41,285 nucleotides of DNA from Negativicutes bacterium (GTDB taxonomy: Bacteria > Bacillota_C > Negativicutes > Sporomusales_B > JARLHX01): positions 1 to 41,285 of the forward strand of contig JARLHX010000096.1 of assembly GCA_031292035.1 (NCBI GenBank), given 5' to 3'. Within the stretch, counting starts at the first letter, position 1. The number at the start of each line of letters is the position of its first letter. Made by a program: the position numbers and the translations under genes. A model generated the notes under the pieces. That model saw only the letters and a program-made list of their open reading frames with translations, was not told the DNA's origin and did not search any database. Below, in pieces: positions 7,036-15,277 of the stretch.

Positions 7036-8907
7036 TTAATAGTCTAGTTGGAGCTTTTGCATTCTTCGCCGCAATGTCATACGGTGAATGCCCAACAGCT
7101 TTGCGGCGGCTGTATAATTTCCTTTGGCATCATGGAGCGCTTTTTGAATTTCCTGCGTTCGGCGTTCTTCTTTCGGAGAGAGGGCGGATGGTCTCAGCGT
7201 CTTGAGCTTTAACACTGCCTTCAATAAGGGGCCATCAACAACAGACGTCTGGGATGTCACCGCGATTCGTCCCATGATGTTCCGAAGCTCGCGGATGTTG
7301 CCTGGCCAGGAGTATTCTTCCAGAATTTCTATCGCCTCCGGAGTTAAGCTGAAGTTCTTGGCTGATCTGGCCGAAAACTCCTGCAAAAAGGTCTCCGCAT
7401 AGAGCCGGATATCGCCTTTTCTTGCTTTCAGCGGCGGAAGCTCCAGGTTAAGCATGTTAAGACGATAATATAAATCATCGCGAAATTTATTCTCATGAAC
7501 CAAAGTTTCCAAGTCTTTGTTGGTAGCTGCAACGATGCGGACGTCAACAGGAATCACCTTGTGGCTGCCTAATCGCACTACGGTTCTTTCCTGGAGGAAA
7601 CGTAATAGCCTTCCCTGGTTTGCATAATCCATCTCTGCTATCTCATCCAGTAATAGTGTACCTTTATGGGCGATCTCAAAAAGCCCCGGCCGCCCTTCTT
7701 TGTTGGCGCCAGTAAAGGCGCCGCCCACATAGCCGAAGAGTTCGCTTTCCAGAATCTGTGCCGGCAGCGCCGCGCAATTTATGGCTACGAAAGGGCCATT
7801 TGCCCGGTCGCTGGCGTTGTGGATGCTTTGGGCAAAAACCTCTTTGCCTGTTCCCGTATCACCCAGGATGAGTACATTAAACTCTGTTGTCGCATAATGC
7901 TGCGCCGTTTTGATCGCCGCCTGTATTGCCGGGCTTTCTCCTGAAACATCCCCGAAAGTGAATTTGGCGACATGGCCGCGGGCGTATATTTCTTGCCGTA
8001 TCAAGGCTTCCATTTGTTGAATCTTGCTGATTTCCTGGAAAGTGGCGACGGCGCCAAACGATTTGCCGTTAACAATGATCGGCACCTTATTGCACATTAC
8101 CCGGGCGCCATTGACACCCACAATACTATGGAGGTCATCCCTTCCTTTGTCGACAGTCTTCCCCAGGTCAAACTGGGGTAAAACCTTCTCGATAGGTTGT
8201 CCCAGTGCTGCTCTCCTGTTAACTTTGGTGAGTTTTTGGGCAGCAGGGTTAAAGGCGGTAATCTTGTGCGCGCTGTCGACAGTGACGATGCCATCATAGG
8301 AGTAATCTAAAATGGTTCCGAAGACTCCTCGTTTGGCTGTCTCAATTTCCAGAGCTTCTTGAATTTGCTTGGCTTCCCGCGCGGCTTGCAGCAGGCTTTC
8401 CTCGCCGATTTTTATCAAGGAACAGGGAATTCCGAGACGCCTGGCTGTTTTTACTACCGAAAAACCTCCCAGAATTACTTCTGCGCCGTTGGCCCGGGCT
8501 GCCAATATTTCTTTTTCAAAATCCTCCTTGAAGCTTACGGTGTATTGCTGGAGGCTGATTCCCAAGGCCGCGGTGAACAGGTCAATACCCCAAATCTTTT
8601 CCGAATAAGCAATGAATGCAAATTTCCCCCCGGAGGATTTGGCTTCGTCCAATGCCCGGATAATATCAAAGCTGGTTCTGGGAATCTCAACAACAGATAT
8701 ATTCAGGTGAGCCTGTCTTATTGCGGCTGCAGTCACGGCCCGCGCGGCGACTACTTCCAGTCCGTGGGCGAGACGGTTCTGAACAATCTTAACTCCTTCT
8801 TCGGAGATTGCAGCAACTATTTCGATATCAGGATAGCTGGGCTGTAAAACTTCCCTGGCGAAAGGCATCAAGTTTTCGTCGGGAATGATAAATAATATTT
8901 TGGCCAT
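7036..8907 (-). CDS. Sigma-54-dependent activator with PrpR-type sensor and PAS domain
   Basis: A 623-residue enhancer-binding protein. Domain order: PrpR_N-type ligand domain (about residues 1-190, as in propionate-catabolism activators), PAS domain (about 196-305), AAA+ sigma-54 interaction domain (about 315-550), and a Fis-type helix-turn-helix at the C-terminus (NYTAAAKLLGIHRMTLRRR). Walker A GDTGTGKE, the sigma-54 contact loop GAFTGA and Walker B GTLLLDEI are all intact, so it should be a working activator. A GGAG site lies 9 nt before the ATG. It is divergent from the dehydrogenase-aldolase cassette, whose upstream region carries a -24/-12 promoter, so that cassette is the obvious target. 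The PrpR_N domain suggests a small carboxylate effector. The bound ligand is unknown. Confidence 0.93.
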   Translation of the reverse strand: MAKILFIIPDENLMPFAREVLQPSYPDIEIVAAISEEGVKIVQNRLAHGLEVVAARAVTAAAIRQAHLNISVVEIPRTSFDIIRALDEAKSSGGKFAFIAYSEKIWGIDLFTAALGISLQQYTVSFKEDFEKEILAARANGAEVILGGFSVVKTARRLGIPCSLIKIGEESLLQAAREAKQIQEALEIETAKRGVFGTILDYSYDGIVTVDSAHKITAFNPAAQKLTKVNRRAALGQPIEKVLPQFDLGKTVDKGRDDLHSIVGVNGARVMCNKVPIIVNGKSFGAVATFQEISKIQQMEALIRQEIYARGHVAKFTFGDVSGESPAIQAAIKTAQHYATTEFNVLILGDTGTGKEVFAQSIHNASDRANGPFVAINCAALPAQILESELFGYVGGAFTGANKEGRPGLFEIAHKGTLLLDEIAEMDYANQGRLLRFLQERTVVRLGSHKVIPVDVRIVAATNKDLETLVHENKFRDDLYYRLNMLNLELPPLKARKGDIRLYAETFLQEFSARSAKNFSLTPEAIEILEEYSWPGNIRELRNIMGRIAVTSQTSVVDGPLLKAVLKLKTLRPSALSPKEERRTQEIQKALHDAKGNYTAAAKLLGIHRMTLRRRMQKLQLDY

Positions 8908-8924
8908 ACAGCATCACTCCGCAT

Positions 8925-8941
8925 CAAATTGCAGCAATTTG
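8925..8941. promoter_or_regulatory. Perfect 17-bp palindrome, candidate activator site
   Basis: CAAATTGC-A-GCAATTTG is an exact inverted repeat with 8-bp arms. It lies about 140 bp upstream of the -24 element at 9073, a normal distance for a sigma-54 enhancer. It also lies just downstream of the predicted start of the activator's own transcript, so it could mediate both activation of the cassette and autoregulation. Direct evidence is symmetry and position only. Confidence 0.5.
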
Positions 8942-8959
8942 TGCCACGTATCTGTGCTA

Positions 8960-8988
8960 AGTATAGCAAAATGGGTTAATGTCGGCAA
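8960..8988 (-). promoter_or_regulatory. Sigma-70-type promoter for the activator gene
   Basis: Read on the minus strand, TTGCCG (8988-8983) and TATACT (8965-8960) are separated by 17 bp, a good housekeeping-promoter fit. The transcript would begin near 8953, giving a leader of about 45 nt that contains the palindrome at 8925-8941. Confidence 0.5.
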
Positions 8989-9072
8989 ACGCTTTATTGT
9001 TCGCCGGTTGGTCAACCCAGTAAAATAGTGCGCTTGAGGATACTTGAGAATTATTGTTGGCTTACCGCCGTG

Positions 9073-9089
9073 TTGGCACGAGTTATGCG
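9073..9089 (+). promoter_or_regulatory. Sigma-54 (-24/-12) promoter of cassette 1
   Basis: TTGGCACGAGTTATGCG matches the RpoN consensus YTGGCACGrNNNTTGCW at nearly every fixed position. The invariant GG (9075-9076) and GC (9087-9088) are separated by exactly 10 bp. It lies about 45 bp before the first gene of cassette 1, which faces away from a sigma-54 activator gene. Between this promoter and the activator lie the direct repeats CTTGAG (9033-9038, 9043-9048) and the inverted repeat GGTTGGTCAACC (9006-9017), possible accessory sites. Confidence 0.85.
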
Positions 9090-9133
9090 TATATATTGTG
9101 TGAATCCAGATTAGTTCAGAAAGGGATGAGTTT

Positions 9134-10012
9134 ATGCAACCGAAAATTGGCTTTATTGGATTTGGCGAAGCGGCATTCAATATCGCGAAAGGGTTAATAG
9201 GCGAGGGAGTCATAACGGTCAGTGCCTATGATAAGTTTTGGAATATCCCGCCGCAGTCAGAATTAATCCATAAACGGGCAACGGAGTCTGGAGTGACCCT
9301 GGCCGCCAGTCTCAAGGAATTGGTTGAAACTTCGGATATTGTGATCTCCGCAGTAAGCGCCAATATCGCCGTTCCTCTGGCGCGGGAAAGCGCTTCCTAT
9401 TTGAAGGCCGGACAAATTTACGTTGATCTCAATTCAGCGGGACCGGATACGAAAGTTGCGGCAAATGAAATCATCTCCCCCAAGGCGCTTTTTGTTGATG
9501 TTGCGGTCATGGGAACTGTTCCCGGCAATGGTCATAAAGTGCCAATGCTGGCTTCGGGAGCCGGCGCGGCCTTGTTTGTGGAAAAAATGAAGCCCTACGG
9601 CATGAATATTACTTTGCTAGACGGTCCTGCAGGTAAGTCCTCCGCATCGAAAATGTTCCGCAGTATTTTCATGAAAGGCTTTATCGTCCTGTTGCTTGAG
9701 ACAGTGATAGCCGGGCATAAATATGGCATAGAAGATGATGTACTGGCCTCAATAGAAGAAACCTTAACGGCTGGACCTTTTATACCAATAGTAAATGGAA
9801 TGCTCACAAGAGGTGTAATTCATTCAGAGCGTAGAGAACATGAAATGGACGAAGTAATAGCAACCCTAAAGAGCCTGCAGGTTGACAGCGTTATGTCTGA
9901 GGCTACGAAGGCCAAACTCAGGTGGTGTACAGATCTAAACTTTAAGGAATATTTCAAAGGAGTGCCCCCAAAAGACTTTCATGAGATCTTTGCCGTTATT
10001 GAAAATAACTAA
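9134..10012 (+). CDS. NAD(P)-dependent dehydrogenase, 6-phosphogluconate dehydrogenase-like (cassette 1)
   Basis: A 292-residue cytoplasmic oxidoreductase of the 6PGDH/3-hydroxyisobutyrate dehydrogenase superfamily. The Rossmann motif GFIGFGEAAFNIAKG is at residues 5-19, and the helical C-terminal half (DUF1932-like) follows. The segment GPAGKSSASKMFRSIFMKG carries the lysines expected near the active site of this superfamily. It is the first gene behind the sigma-54 promoter and lies 49 bp before an RraA-like aldolase. A paralogue stands in the same position in cassette 2 (17966-18844). It probably oxidises or reduces a hydroxyacid or keto acid made or consumed by the aldolase; the substrate is not deducible. 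Confidence 0.85.
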   Translation: MQPKIGFIGFGEAAFNIAKGLIGEGVITVSAYDKFWNIPPQSELIHKRATESGVTLAASLKELVETSDIVISAVSANIAVPLARESASYLKAGQIYVDLNSAGPDTKVAANEIISPKALFVDVAVMGTVPGNGHKVPMLASGAGAALFVEKMKPYGMNITLLDGPAGKSSASKMFRSIFMKGFIVLLLETVIAGHKYGIEDDVLASIEETLTAGPFIPIVNGMLTRGVIHSERREHEMDEVIATLKSLQVDSVMSEATKAKLRWCTDLNFKEYFKGVPPKDFHEIFAVIENN

Positions 10013-10061
10013 CATCCGGTTCTTGGCTATAAATAATCACAAATAATGGAGGAGTTTAAAG

Positions 10062-10757
10062 ATGTCAAACGTTGGATTCAGAGTTTACACCAAGATTAAC
10101 CGTCCCAGCAAGGAATTAGTGGAACAGTTCAAAGGACTGCCTGTCGCCAATATCGCTGACGAAATGAACCGGCTGAGTTGTATGGATGCGTGCATCAAAC
10201 CCTTAAACAGCACTCCGCTTTTGGGAACGGCTTTTACCGTGAAAGCCAGGGTTGGCGATAATTTGATGCTTCATACGGCGATCGATATGGCCCAGCCTGG
10301 CGAGATTATCATTGTTGATGACCAAGGCGATACAGCCAATTCACTGATCGGCGAGAATATGATGCTCTGGGCGGAAAGAAGAGGCATTTCCGGCATGGTT
10401 ATCGACGGTGCGGTACGGGACGTAGAGACCTTGAGTCAGATGAAATTTCCTGTGTACGCCACCGGAGTTCAACCCAATGGACCCTATAAAGACGGCCCTG
10501 GCGAGATCAATGTCCCGGTTTGCTGCGGCGGAATCACCGTCAATCCCGGGGATATCATTGTCGGCGATGCTGACGGCGTTGTTGTTATCAAAGCCCAGGA
10601 TGCTCCCGTAGTGCTGGAAAAGGCCAAAGCAAAACTAAAGCAGGAACTGGCAACCCGGGAGGCCATCGCCAACGGTACCTGGAACCGGTCGAAATATACT
10701 CTGGACGCTCTCCGGAAGCTGGGCTGCGAAATTATCGACGATGTTTACAAATCATAA
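10062..10757 (+). CDS. RraA/LigK-family aldolase or decarboxylase (cassette 1)
   Basis: A 231-residue member of the RraA-like fold family. Characterised enzyme members are 4-hydroxy-4-methyl-2-oxoglutarate / 4-carboxy-4-hydroxy-2-oxoadipate aldolases (LigK/ProA type), which also decarboxylate oxaloacetate. The catalytic Arg-Asp pair is visible at residues 119-120 (DGAVRD), preceded by GENMM at about 97-101. The conserved GEINVPVCCGG and NPGDIIVGDADGVVV blocks are intact. These residues favour an enzyme over a pure RNase E regulator. A GGAGG site precedes the ATG. Its closest relative in the window is the product of 18996-19685, which shares about two thirds of residues by eye. The expected products are pyruvate plus a second keto acid. 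Confidence 0.88.
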   Translation: MSNVGFRVYTKINRPSKELVEQFKGLPVANIADEMNRLSCMDACIKPLNSTPLLGTAFTVKARVGDNLMLHTAIDMAQPGEIIIVDDQGDTANSLIGENMMLWAERRGISGMVIDGAVRDVETLSQMKFPVYATGVQPNGPYKDGPGEINVPVCCGGITVNPGDIIVGDADGVVVIKAQDAPVVLEKAKAKLKQELATREAIANGTWNRSKYTLDALRKLGCEIIDDVYKS

Positions 10758-10808
10758 TTAAATCGATGGGGTGGAGTATGTTACTGTCTGGCCTATAGGA
10801 GGATTGTG

Positions 10809-11786
10809 ATGAAAGCTACAGTAGTCACCCGCCGTAATTTTATTAAAGGGACCGGGTTCGCTCTGGCTGCACTGAGCGGCATCCAGATCCGGAGCAGTTA
10901 CGCCGCGCCTTTTTCCGACGATTCGCAAGTTCCATTCAATGGCGGAACACAGCGCCCCAAACTCAAGGCGCCGGCAAACGCCTGCGACTGTCATCACCAT
11001 ATCTATGACAGCCGCTTCCCGGTGTCCCCCAATGCGACTCTGCGTCCGCCAGACGCGACCGTGGCTGATTACCGCAGGCTCCAGAAATGGATTGGCACAA
11101 CCCGGAATGTCGTGGTAACGCCATCTACTTACGGCACAGACAACAGTTGCCTGCTGGACGCGTTGTCTCAGTTCGGGCCGGCGGCACGTGGCATTGCGGT
11201 TGTCGATACCAGTGTAACTGATGCAGAATTGAAGCGACTGAACGATGCGGGAGTCCGCGGAATCCGGATACAAATTGTCCGGGCCGGAGCGACTACGGTC
11301 GACATGATTGAACCGCTTTCAAGGCGAATCATTGATCTTGGCTGGCACCTCCAATTTCACCTGTCTGCCGACGGGATCGTGGAGATCGAGGAGCTGCTGC
11401 GGCGGTTACCCACTCAGATCGTATTCGATCACCTGGGGCGCATACCTCAGCCTGTCGGCGTCGGTCATCCCGCTTTTAGAGTTGTCTGCAACTTAATGGA
11501 TCGCGGTCAGGCTTGGGTCAAGCTATCCGGGGCTTATCACGATTCCAAAATCGGTTCACCGAGCTACGCGGATACGACGAAGGTCGCGAAAGCGTATGTA
11601 CAGGCGGCCCCAGACCGAGTGGTATGGGGTACTGACTGGCCATATCCGTCTGCATCGGCTGGAGAGAGAGCTTTTCCTGATGTTGCTGCGCTTTTTGACC
11701 GTCTTGCCGATTATGTGCCGGATGAAGGTACGCTTCAGCGGATTCTTGTTGATAATCCGGCCGCTTTATATGGCTTTTCTGACTAA
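10809..11786 (+). CDS. Tat-exported amidohydrolase, 2-pyrone-4,6-dicarboxylate lactonase (LigI)-like
   Basis: A 325-residue TIM-barrel hydrolase of the amidohydrolase_2 type. The N-terminus carries a twin-arginine signal (TRRNFIKG, Arg8-Arg9), a hydrophobic stretch and an alanine-rich cleavage region near residue 33, so the enzyme should be exported folded. Hydrolase motifs follow: DCHHHIYD (His62/His64), a FDHLG segment and GTDWPYP with the conserved Asp. LigI converts 2-pyrone-4,6-dicarboxylate to oxalomesaconate without a metal; this protein may do a similar lactone hydrolysis. AGGAGG (10797-10802) is 6 nt from the ATG at 10809, better than the GTG at 10806. It sits between the aldolase and transporter genes; cassette 2 has no gene here. 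Export is unusual, since LigI is cytoplasmic. Confidence 0.8.
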   Translation: MKATVVTRRNFIKGTGFALAALSGIQIRSSYAAPFSDDSQVPFNGGTQRPKLKAPANACDCHHHIYDSRFPVSPNATLRPPDATVADYRRLQKWIGTTRNVVVTPSTYGTDNSCLLDALSQFGPAARGIAVVDTSVTDAELKRLNDAGVRGIRIQIVRAGATTVDMIEPLSRRIIDLGWHLQFHLSADGIVEIEELLRRLPTQIVFDHLGRIPQPVGVGHPAFRVVCNLMDRGQAWVKLSGAYHDSKIGSPSYADTTKVAKAYVQAAPDRVVWGTDWPYPSASAGERAFPDVAALFDRLADYVPDEGTLQRILVDNPAALYGFSD

Positions 11787-11808
11787 ATTGCATTTGAGGA
11801 GGTCATCA

Positions 11809-12237
11809 ATGGAAAAGCACAAAGAGGAGTTCGTGACAATTTGGGGGGACACCGTTAATTTCAGGCAACTTCTGCTTGGCCTCGTCGGGGGAGCCGTGCT
11901 TGGCTATCTCAGTCTAATAGGCGGTCTTTCCTATCTTAAAAGCTATCATCCCGGTCTCGGAAAAGCTTTGTTGATGGGATACGCGTTATTGTTTGGTGTT
12001 GGTGGATGCATCGTGGCCGCAATGATCGCGGGCAGGGTGTTTAAGCCGAAACGCATCTACAGTGAAGAAGATCGGAGTGTGGACAAGCAGGCGGTGTTGC
12101 GGGAATTAAATATAGATTTAAAGCAGGAGGCAGAGTATTTGAAGCAGGTTTCGCCACAGATCATTCATGAGATGAAACAACTGCAGCTATATGAATTGTT
12201 TGTAACTGAAACGAATCCGCAGGGAGGTGGCAAGTAA
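11809..12237 (+). CDS. Two-TM small subunit of a TctA-like transporter (cassette 1)
   Basis: A 142-residue membrane protein not recognised from a named family. It has two hydrophobic segments (about residues 20-43 and 53-77), then a charged, probably helical cytoplasmic tail of ~65 residues. The N-terminal block VTIWGDTVN and the TM2 block GYALLFGVGGC recur almost unchanged in the paralogue at 19894-20322, which has the same length. It ends in TAATG, overlapping by 1 bp the start of a TctA-like permease, so the two are translationally coupled. By position it replaces TctB, but it has two rather than the usual four membrane segments. GAGGAGG (11796-11802) fixes the ATG at 11809. Confidence 0.75.
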   Translation: MEKHKEEFVTIWGDTVNFRQLLLGLVGGAVLGYLSLIGGLSYLKSYHPGLGKALLMGYALLFGVGGCIVAAMIAGRVFKPKRIYSEEDRSVDKQAVLRELNIDLKQEAEYLKQVSPQIIHEMKQLQLYELFVTETNPQGGGK

Positions 12238-13610
12238 TGGAGTTGCAGTATCTGCACACCTTCTTTTGGTGCTTGGGAGCGGCTGTTCTCGGTGGCGTGC
12301 TGTTCTCGCTGATTGGTCTGATTTCCGGGACATCGGAGACCGCGACCATTGCCCCGGCCACACTTTTGGTAATCCTCGTCGGTTTTCCTCCGGCGGCCGC
12401 CTTCTCTTTTTGTATGGCCGCAGTTGCATCCAAGCACTTGATTCACGCTGTGCCAACAGCAATCCTGGGTGTCCCGGGCGATAATATGGCCATACCGATG
12501 CTTGAACCCAGTGCAACTCTCCGCTCGTTGGGTGCGCCGCACATTGCCTTGCAAAAGATGGTCTCCGGAGGCGTTTTGGCGCTAGTATTAGGAATTCCGA
12601 TTTCCGTGGGCTTCGCGACCTTGCTTGCGCCGTTCGGAGATATGGTTAAGGCGTGGGTCGGCCCTATTTTTACAGTTGTAGCTATTGGTATTGCTTATAC
12701 TTCAAAAGGGAAATGGGCCAGTGTGTTCATGGTTTTGCCTTTTGCCCTGATTCTTCAAGCCTTTGATAAGGTGGCCCTGTCCGTTACCGGCCATGGACTT
12801 GTGATTAGCTATATGTTGGGTATGGCTCTCGGCCCTATGTTCGTCGATTTGGTTACAGCCTTATCTCCTGTTTCCCGATCAAGTCTTGTTAAGAATTCGC
12901 CCGCGGAATTTTGGCTGGCGCCTGAACTTAAAACATGGTCCGGCTATTTGCCCAACCCGTGGAAGATACTCACCGGAAAACAGAAAGGTTATGTTTTGAT
13001 TGCAACCATTGTATCAGCAATGACATTTACCTTTAGCCCGGTCGGCATGACTTTTATCATAGGACAGGCAGTTGAGTCCAGGATAAATAGCCTTTATGAT
13101 AAACTCACGACCACTTTGGCGGTAATGAATGCCACAACAGAGAGTACCTACCTGGCGGAAATCCTGATTCCTCTCATTGCCTTTGGCGTTCCCTTAAGCC
13201 CAATCGCCATGACAGTTACTTTCCCGCTGTTTAACGCGCCACCGGTGTTTACGACACAGCCGATGCACAATATTCATACATTAATGACGCCGCTGGAGAT
13301 TGGCGGGTATGCAATGTTGGCGGTTTTGGTCGGAGCAATGATATCTTATCCGTTAGCCATGAACTATGCCCGGCGGGCGAGTGCCTGGGTACTGCGCTGC
13401 GTCAGTCAGGAAGCGATTCTCACAATGTTTGCCGGTCTGGTTGTCGTTCTGTCCTTTTACGAAGGTGGATGGCTCGGGGTTGCGATGGCGATGACCATTG
13501 GCGCTATCGGCGGCATGCTAAACAAGTTCTTTGGCTTTAACATCGGGGTGCAAATGATGTCACTGTATGCGTCCGGGTGGATTGTATTGCAACTATTTGG
13601 CGTAAAATAA
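12237..13610 (+). CDS. Divergent TctA-like tricarboxylate transporter permease (cassette 1)
   Basis: A 457-residue, very hydrophobic inner-membrane protein with about ten to twelve helices. It resembles the large TctA subunit of tripartite tricarboxylate transporters. The duplicated Gly/Pro motifs are recognisable but altered: an N-terminal ISGTSETATIAP block where TctA has a GxxPGLG-type loop, then AILGVPGDNMAIPMLEP. It is somewhat shorter than typical TctA (about 500). It overlaps the two-TM gene by 1 bp. No TctC-type periplasmic binding protein is encoded anywhere in the window, so this pair may work without one or with an unlinked one. The adjacent enzymes suggest a di- or tricarboxylate, possibly aromatic-derived. 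A paralogue is at 20322-21698. Confidence 0.78.
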   Translation: MELQYLHTFFWCLGAAVLGGVLFSLIGLISGTSETATIAPATLLVILVGFPPAAAFSFCMAAVASKHLIHAVPTAILGVPGDNMAIPMLEPSATLRSLGAPHIALQKMVSGGVLALVLGIPISVGFATLLAPFGDMVKAWVGPIFTVVAIGIAYTSKGKWASVFMVLPFALILQAFDKVALSVTGHGLVISYMLGMALGPMFVDLVTALSPVSRSSLVKNSPAEFWLAPELKTWSGYLPNPWKILTGKQKGYVLIATIVSAMTFTFSPVGMTFIIGQAVESRINSLYDKLTTTLAVMNATTESTYLAEILIPLIAFGVPLSPIAMTVTFPLFNAPPVFTTQPMHNIHTLMTPLEIGGYAMLAVLVGAMISYPLAMNYARRASAWVLRCVSQEAILTMFAGLVVVLSFYEGGWLGVAMAMTIGAIGGMLNKFFGFNIGVQMMSLYASGWIVLQLFGVK

Positions 13611-13716
13611 AGAAACGTTAATGCCGAACATAAAAGAAGTCAAAACAATAAAGAATGAGGATTTCATTTATATTGATTAGCAGTATAGATTGTTCACCAA
13701 AAGAATGATTTATAGG

Positions 13717-13742
13717 GCACCCCCGGGTGCTTCCTTTTTTTT
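13717..13742 (+). terminator. Rho-independent terminator of cassette 1
   Basis: GCACCCCCGGGTGC folds into a short GC-rich stem and is followed by TTCC and a run of nine T. It lies about 100 bp after the TctA-like gene and closes the sigma-54-driven transcript. The rest of 13611-14013 is AT-rich and holds only this terminator and the promoter at 13808-13836. Confidence 0.8.
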
Positions 13743-13807
13743 CCTGATACAAACATCACGAAGAATATAATTGATGGCTCATGTAATAATAGACACTCAA
13801 TTTAGAA

Positions 13808-13836
13808 TTGACAACTATTTCTATGTGGGCTAATAT
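13808..13836 (+). promoter_or_regulatory. Sigma-70-type promoter upstream of MFS gene
   Basis: A perfect -35 TTGACA (13808-13813) is followed after 17 bp by TAATAT (13831-13836), in a very AT-rich stretch. The leader to the ATG at 14014 would be about 170 nt. I see no riboswitch-like structure in that leader. Confidence 0.5.
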
Positions 13837-14013
13837 AGATTTATAAATGTAAAAATTATTTCTTTTAAACATAATAAGAAAAAATAATTACAACAACTGC
13901 AAATTACCCAATGTTCCATTCAATCAAGAATAAAGTGATATGAGAGTAAACAAAATAGGGGCCATAGTGATGACGGGACTATCCAAAAACGTTAAGAAGC
14001 GGGAGGAACAATC

Positions 14014-15243
14014 ATGAATTCGAAGTCTTATCGGATAAAGTTAGTGCTATTATTGTTTACTGCCATGTTCATCATGGGGATTGCCCGGAGCGGCCTGGGA
14101 GTTGCTGCGCCGGCAATCATGAAAGATTTTGATATCGATACTGGCTCAATGGGCATGGTCCTTTCGTCATTCTTTGTGACGTATACACTGTTTACTCTGC
14201 CAGCAGGCACCTTGGCCGATAAATTTGGTTCAAAGCTGGTATTGGGCTGGTCGGTGGTAATCTGGTCTCTGGCTAATGCGGCAACAGGGTTGGTGAGCAG
14301 TTTGACACTCTTGGTCGCTACCCGTTTGGGAGTCGGGGTAGGCGAGGCGGCAGTATTTCCGGTGAGCACAAAAGTTGCTGCCGACAACATTCCTGCACAT
14401 CAACGGGCAACGGCAATCGGCTGGTACCAGGCGGGCGCCAGATTGGGTTATGCCGCAACACCGATTCTTATGGGTTTTTTGATTGCACAGTATAATTGGC
14501 GAATGGCGTTTATCATAACCGGTCTGGGAAGTTTGCTATGGTGCGCTCTTTGGTATTACTGGTACAAGGAAAATAGCGTCTCCGGGCAGACAGGGTCCAA
14601 AGCAGTCAAGCCCAAGGCCAAAATTCCCTGGCTGCAGCTTCTTACTAACAGATGTTCCTTAGGCTTGTTCGTAGTCAAGTTCTGCGGAGATTATCTGTAT
14701 TACATGTTTTTGACCTGGGTACCTACTTACCTGGTCATGGAAAGAGGGTTTTCCTTTCTGAAAATGGGGATATACGCCTCGCTGCCGTTTTTTGTCGCAT
14801 TCATAACACAACCAATGGCGGGGTACCTGTCCGACTGGCTCATTAAGAAAGGATTCAGTAATACCTCGGCAAGAAAGGGTATTCTCGTCGGCGCGCAGGT
14901 ATGTGCCGCGACAATTATAGCGGTTGGATTTGTCGATGATCCCATGGTGGCAGTAGCAATTCTGACGCTTAATATTGCCGCAGGCTCGACCATTGGCGGC
15001 ATGATGTTTACGATTGCCGCCGAAGTCTCGCCTGCCGGTATGACGGGAACGGTAACCGGCAGCATGAATACCGTGGGCGCTGTCGCAGGCATTCTTGCGC
15101 CGACGCTTACCGGCTTCATTGTAAAACTCACCGGCACTTTTCAGTTGGCGTTGGCTGTCAGCGGTTGCCTGCTGGTATTGGCAGCCTGCACGGTATTGTT
15201 TATCATTCCGACCATCAAGCCGATGGAGCTGAAAAAGGAGTAG
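14014..15243 (+). CDS. MFS transporter, anion:cation symporter type
   Basis: A 409-residue major facilitator with about twelve transmembrane helices. The loop 2-3 signature appears as GTLADKFGSKLVLG, and the TM4-5 region reads RLGVGVGEAAVFPVSTKVAADNIP, typical of the ACS family (hexuronate, phthalate, tartrate and similar organic-anion symporters). A GGGAGG site at 14001-14006 precedes the ATG. It is followed 34 bp later by an amidohydrolase/deacetylase gene, so it probably imports a substrate hydrolysed by that enzyme. Base composition is like its left neighbours and unlike the second MFS gene at 16502. Confidence 0.88.
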   Translation: MNSKSYRIKLVLLLFTAMFIMGIARSGLGVAAPAIMKDFDIDTGSMGMVLSSFFVTYTLFTLPAGTLADKFGSKLVLGWSVVIWSLANAATGLVSSLTLLVATRLGVGVGEAAVFPVSTKVAADNIPAHQRATAIGWYQAGARLGYAATPILMGFLIAQYNWRMAFIITGLGSLLWCALWYYWYKENSVSGQTGSKAVKPKAKIPWLQLLTNRCSLGLFVVKFCGDYLYYMFLTWVPTYLVMERGFSFLKMGIYASLPFFVAFITQPMAGYLSDWLIKKGFSNTSARKGILVGAQVCAATIIAVGFVDDPMVAVAILTLNIAAGSTIGGMMFTIAAEVSPAGMTGTVTGSMNTVGAVAGILAPTLTGFIVKLTGTFQLALAVSGCLLVLAACTVLFIIPTIKPMELKKE

Positions 15244-15277
15244 CCCAAAATCGGTCAGACGCTACAAGGAGGTATTC

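Noticed and set aside
7704..7721. Palindrome GGCGCC-AGTAAA-GGCGCC
   Set aside because: It is simply the codons of the GAFTGA motif of the sigma-54 activator.
8921..8948. Possible sigma-54 promoter on the minus strand (GTGGCAC...TTGC) for the activator gene
   Set aside because: GG to GC spacing is 8 or 11 bp instead of 10; a sigma-70-type pair (TTGCCG, 17 bp, TATACT) fits better.
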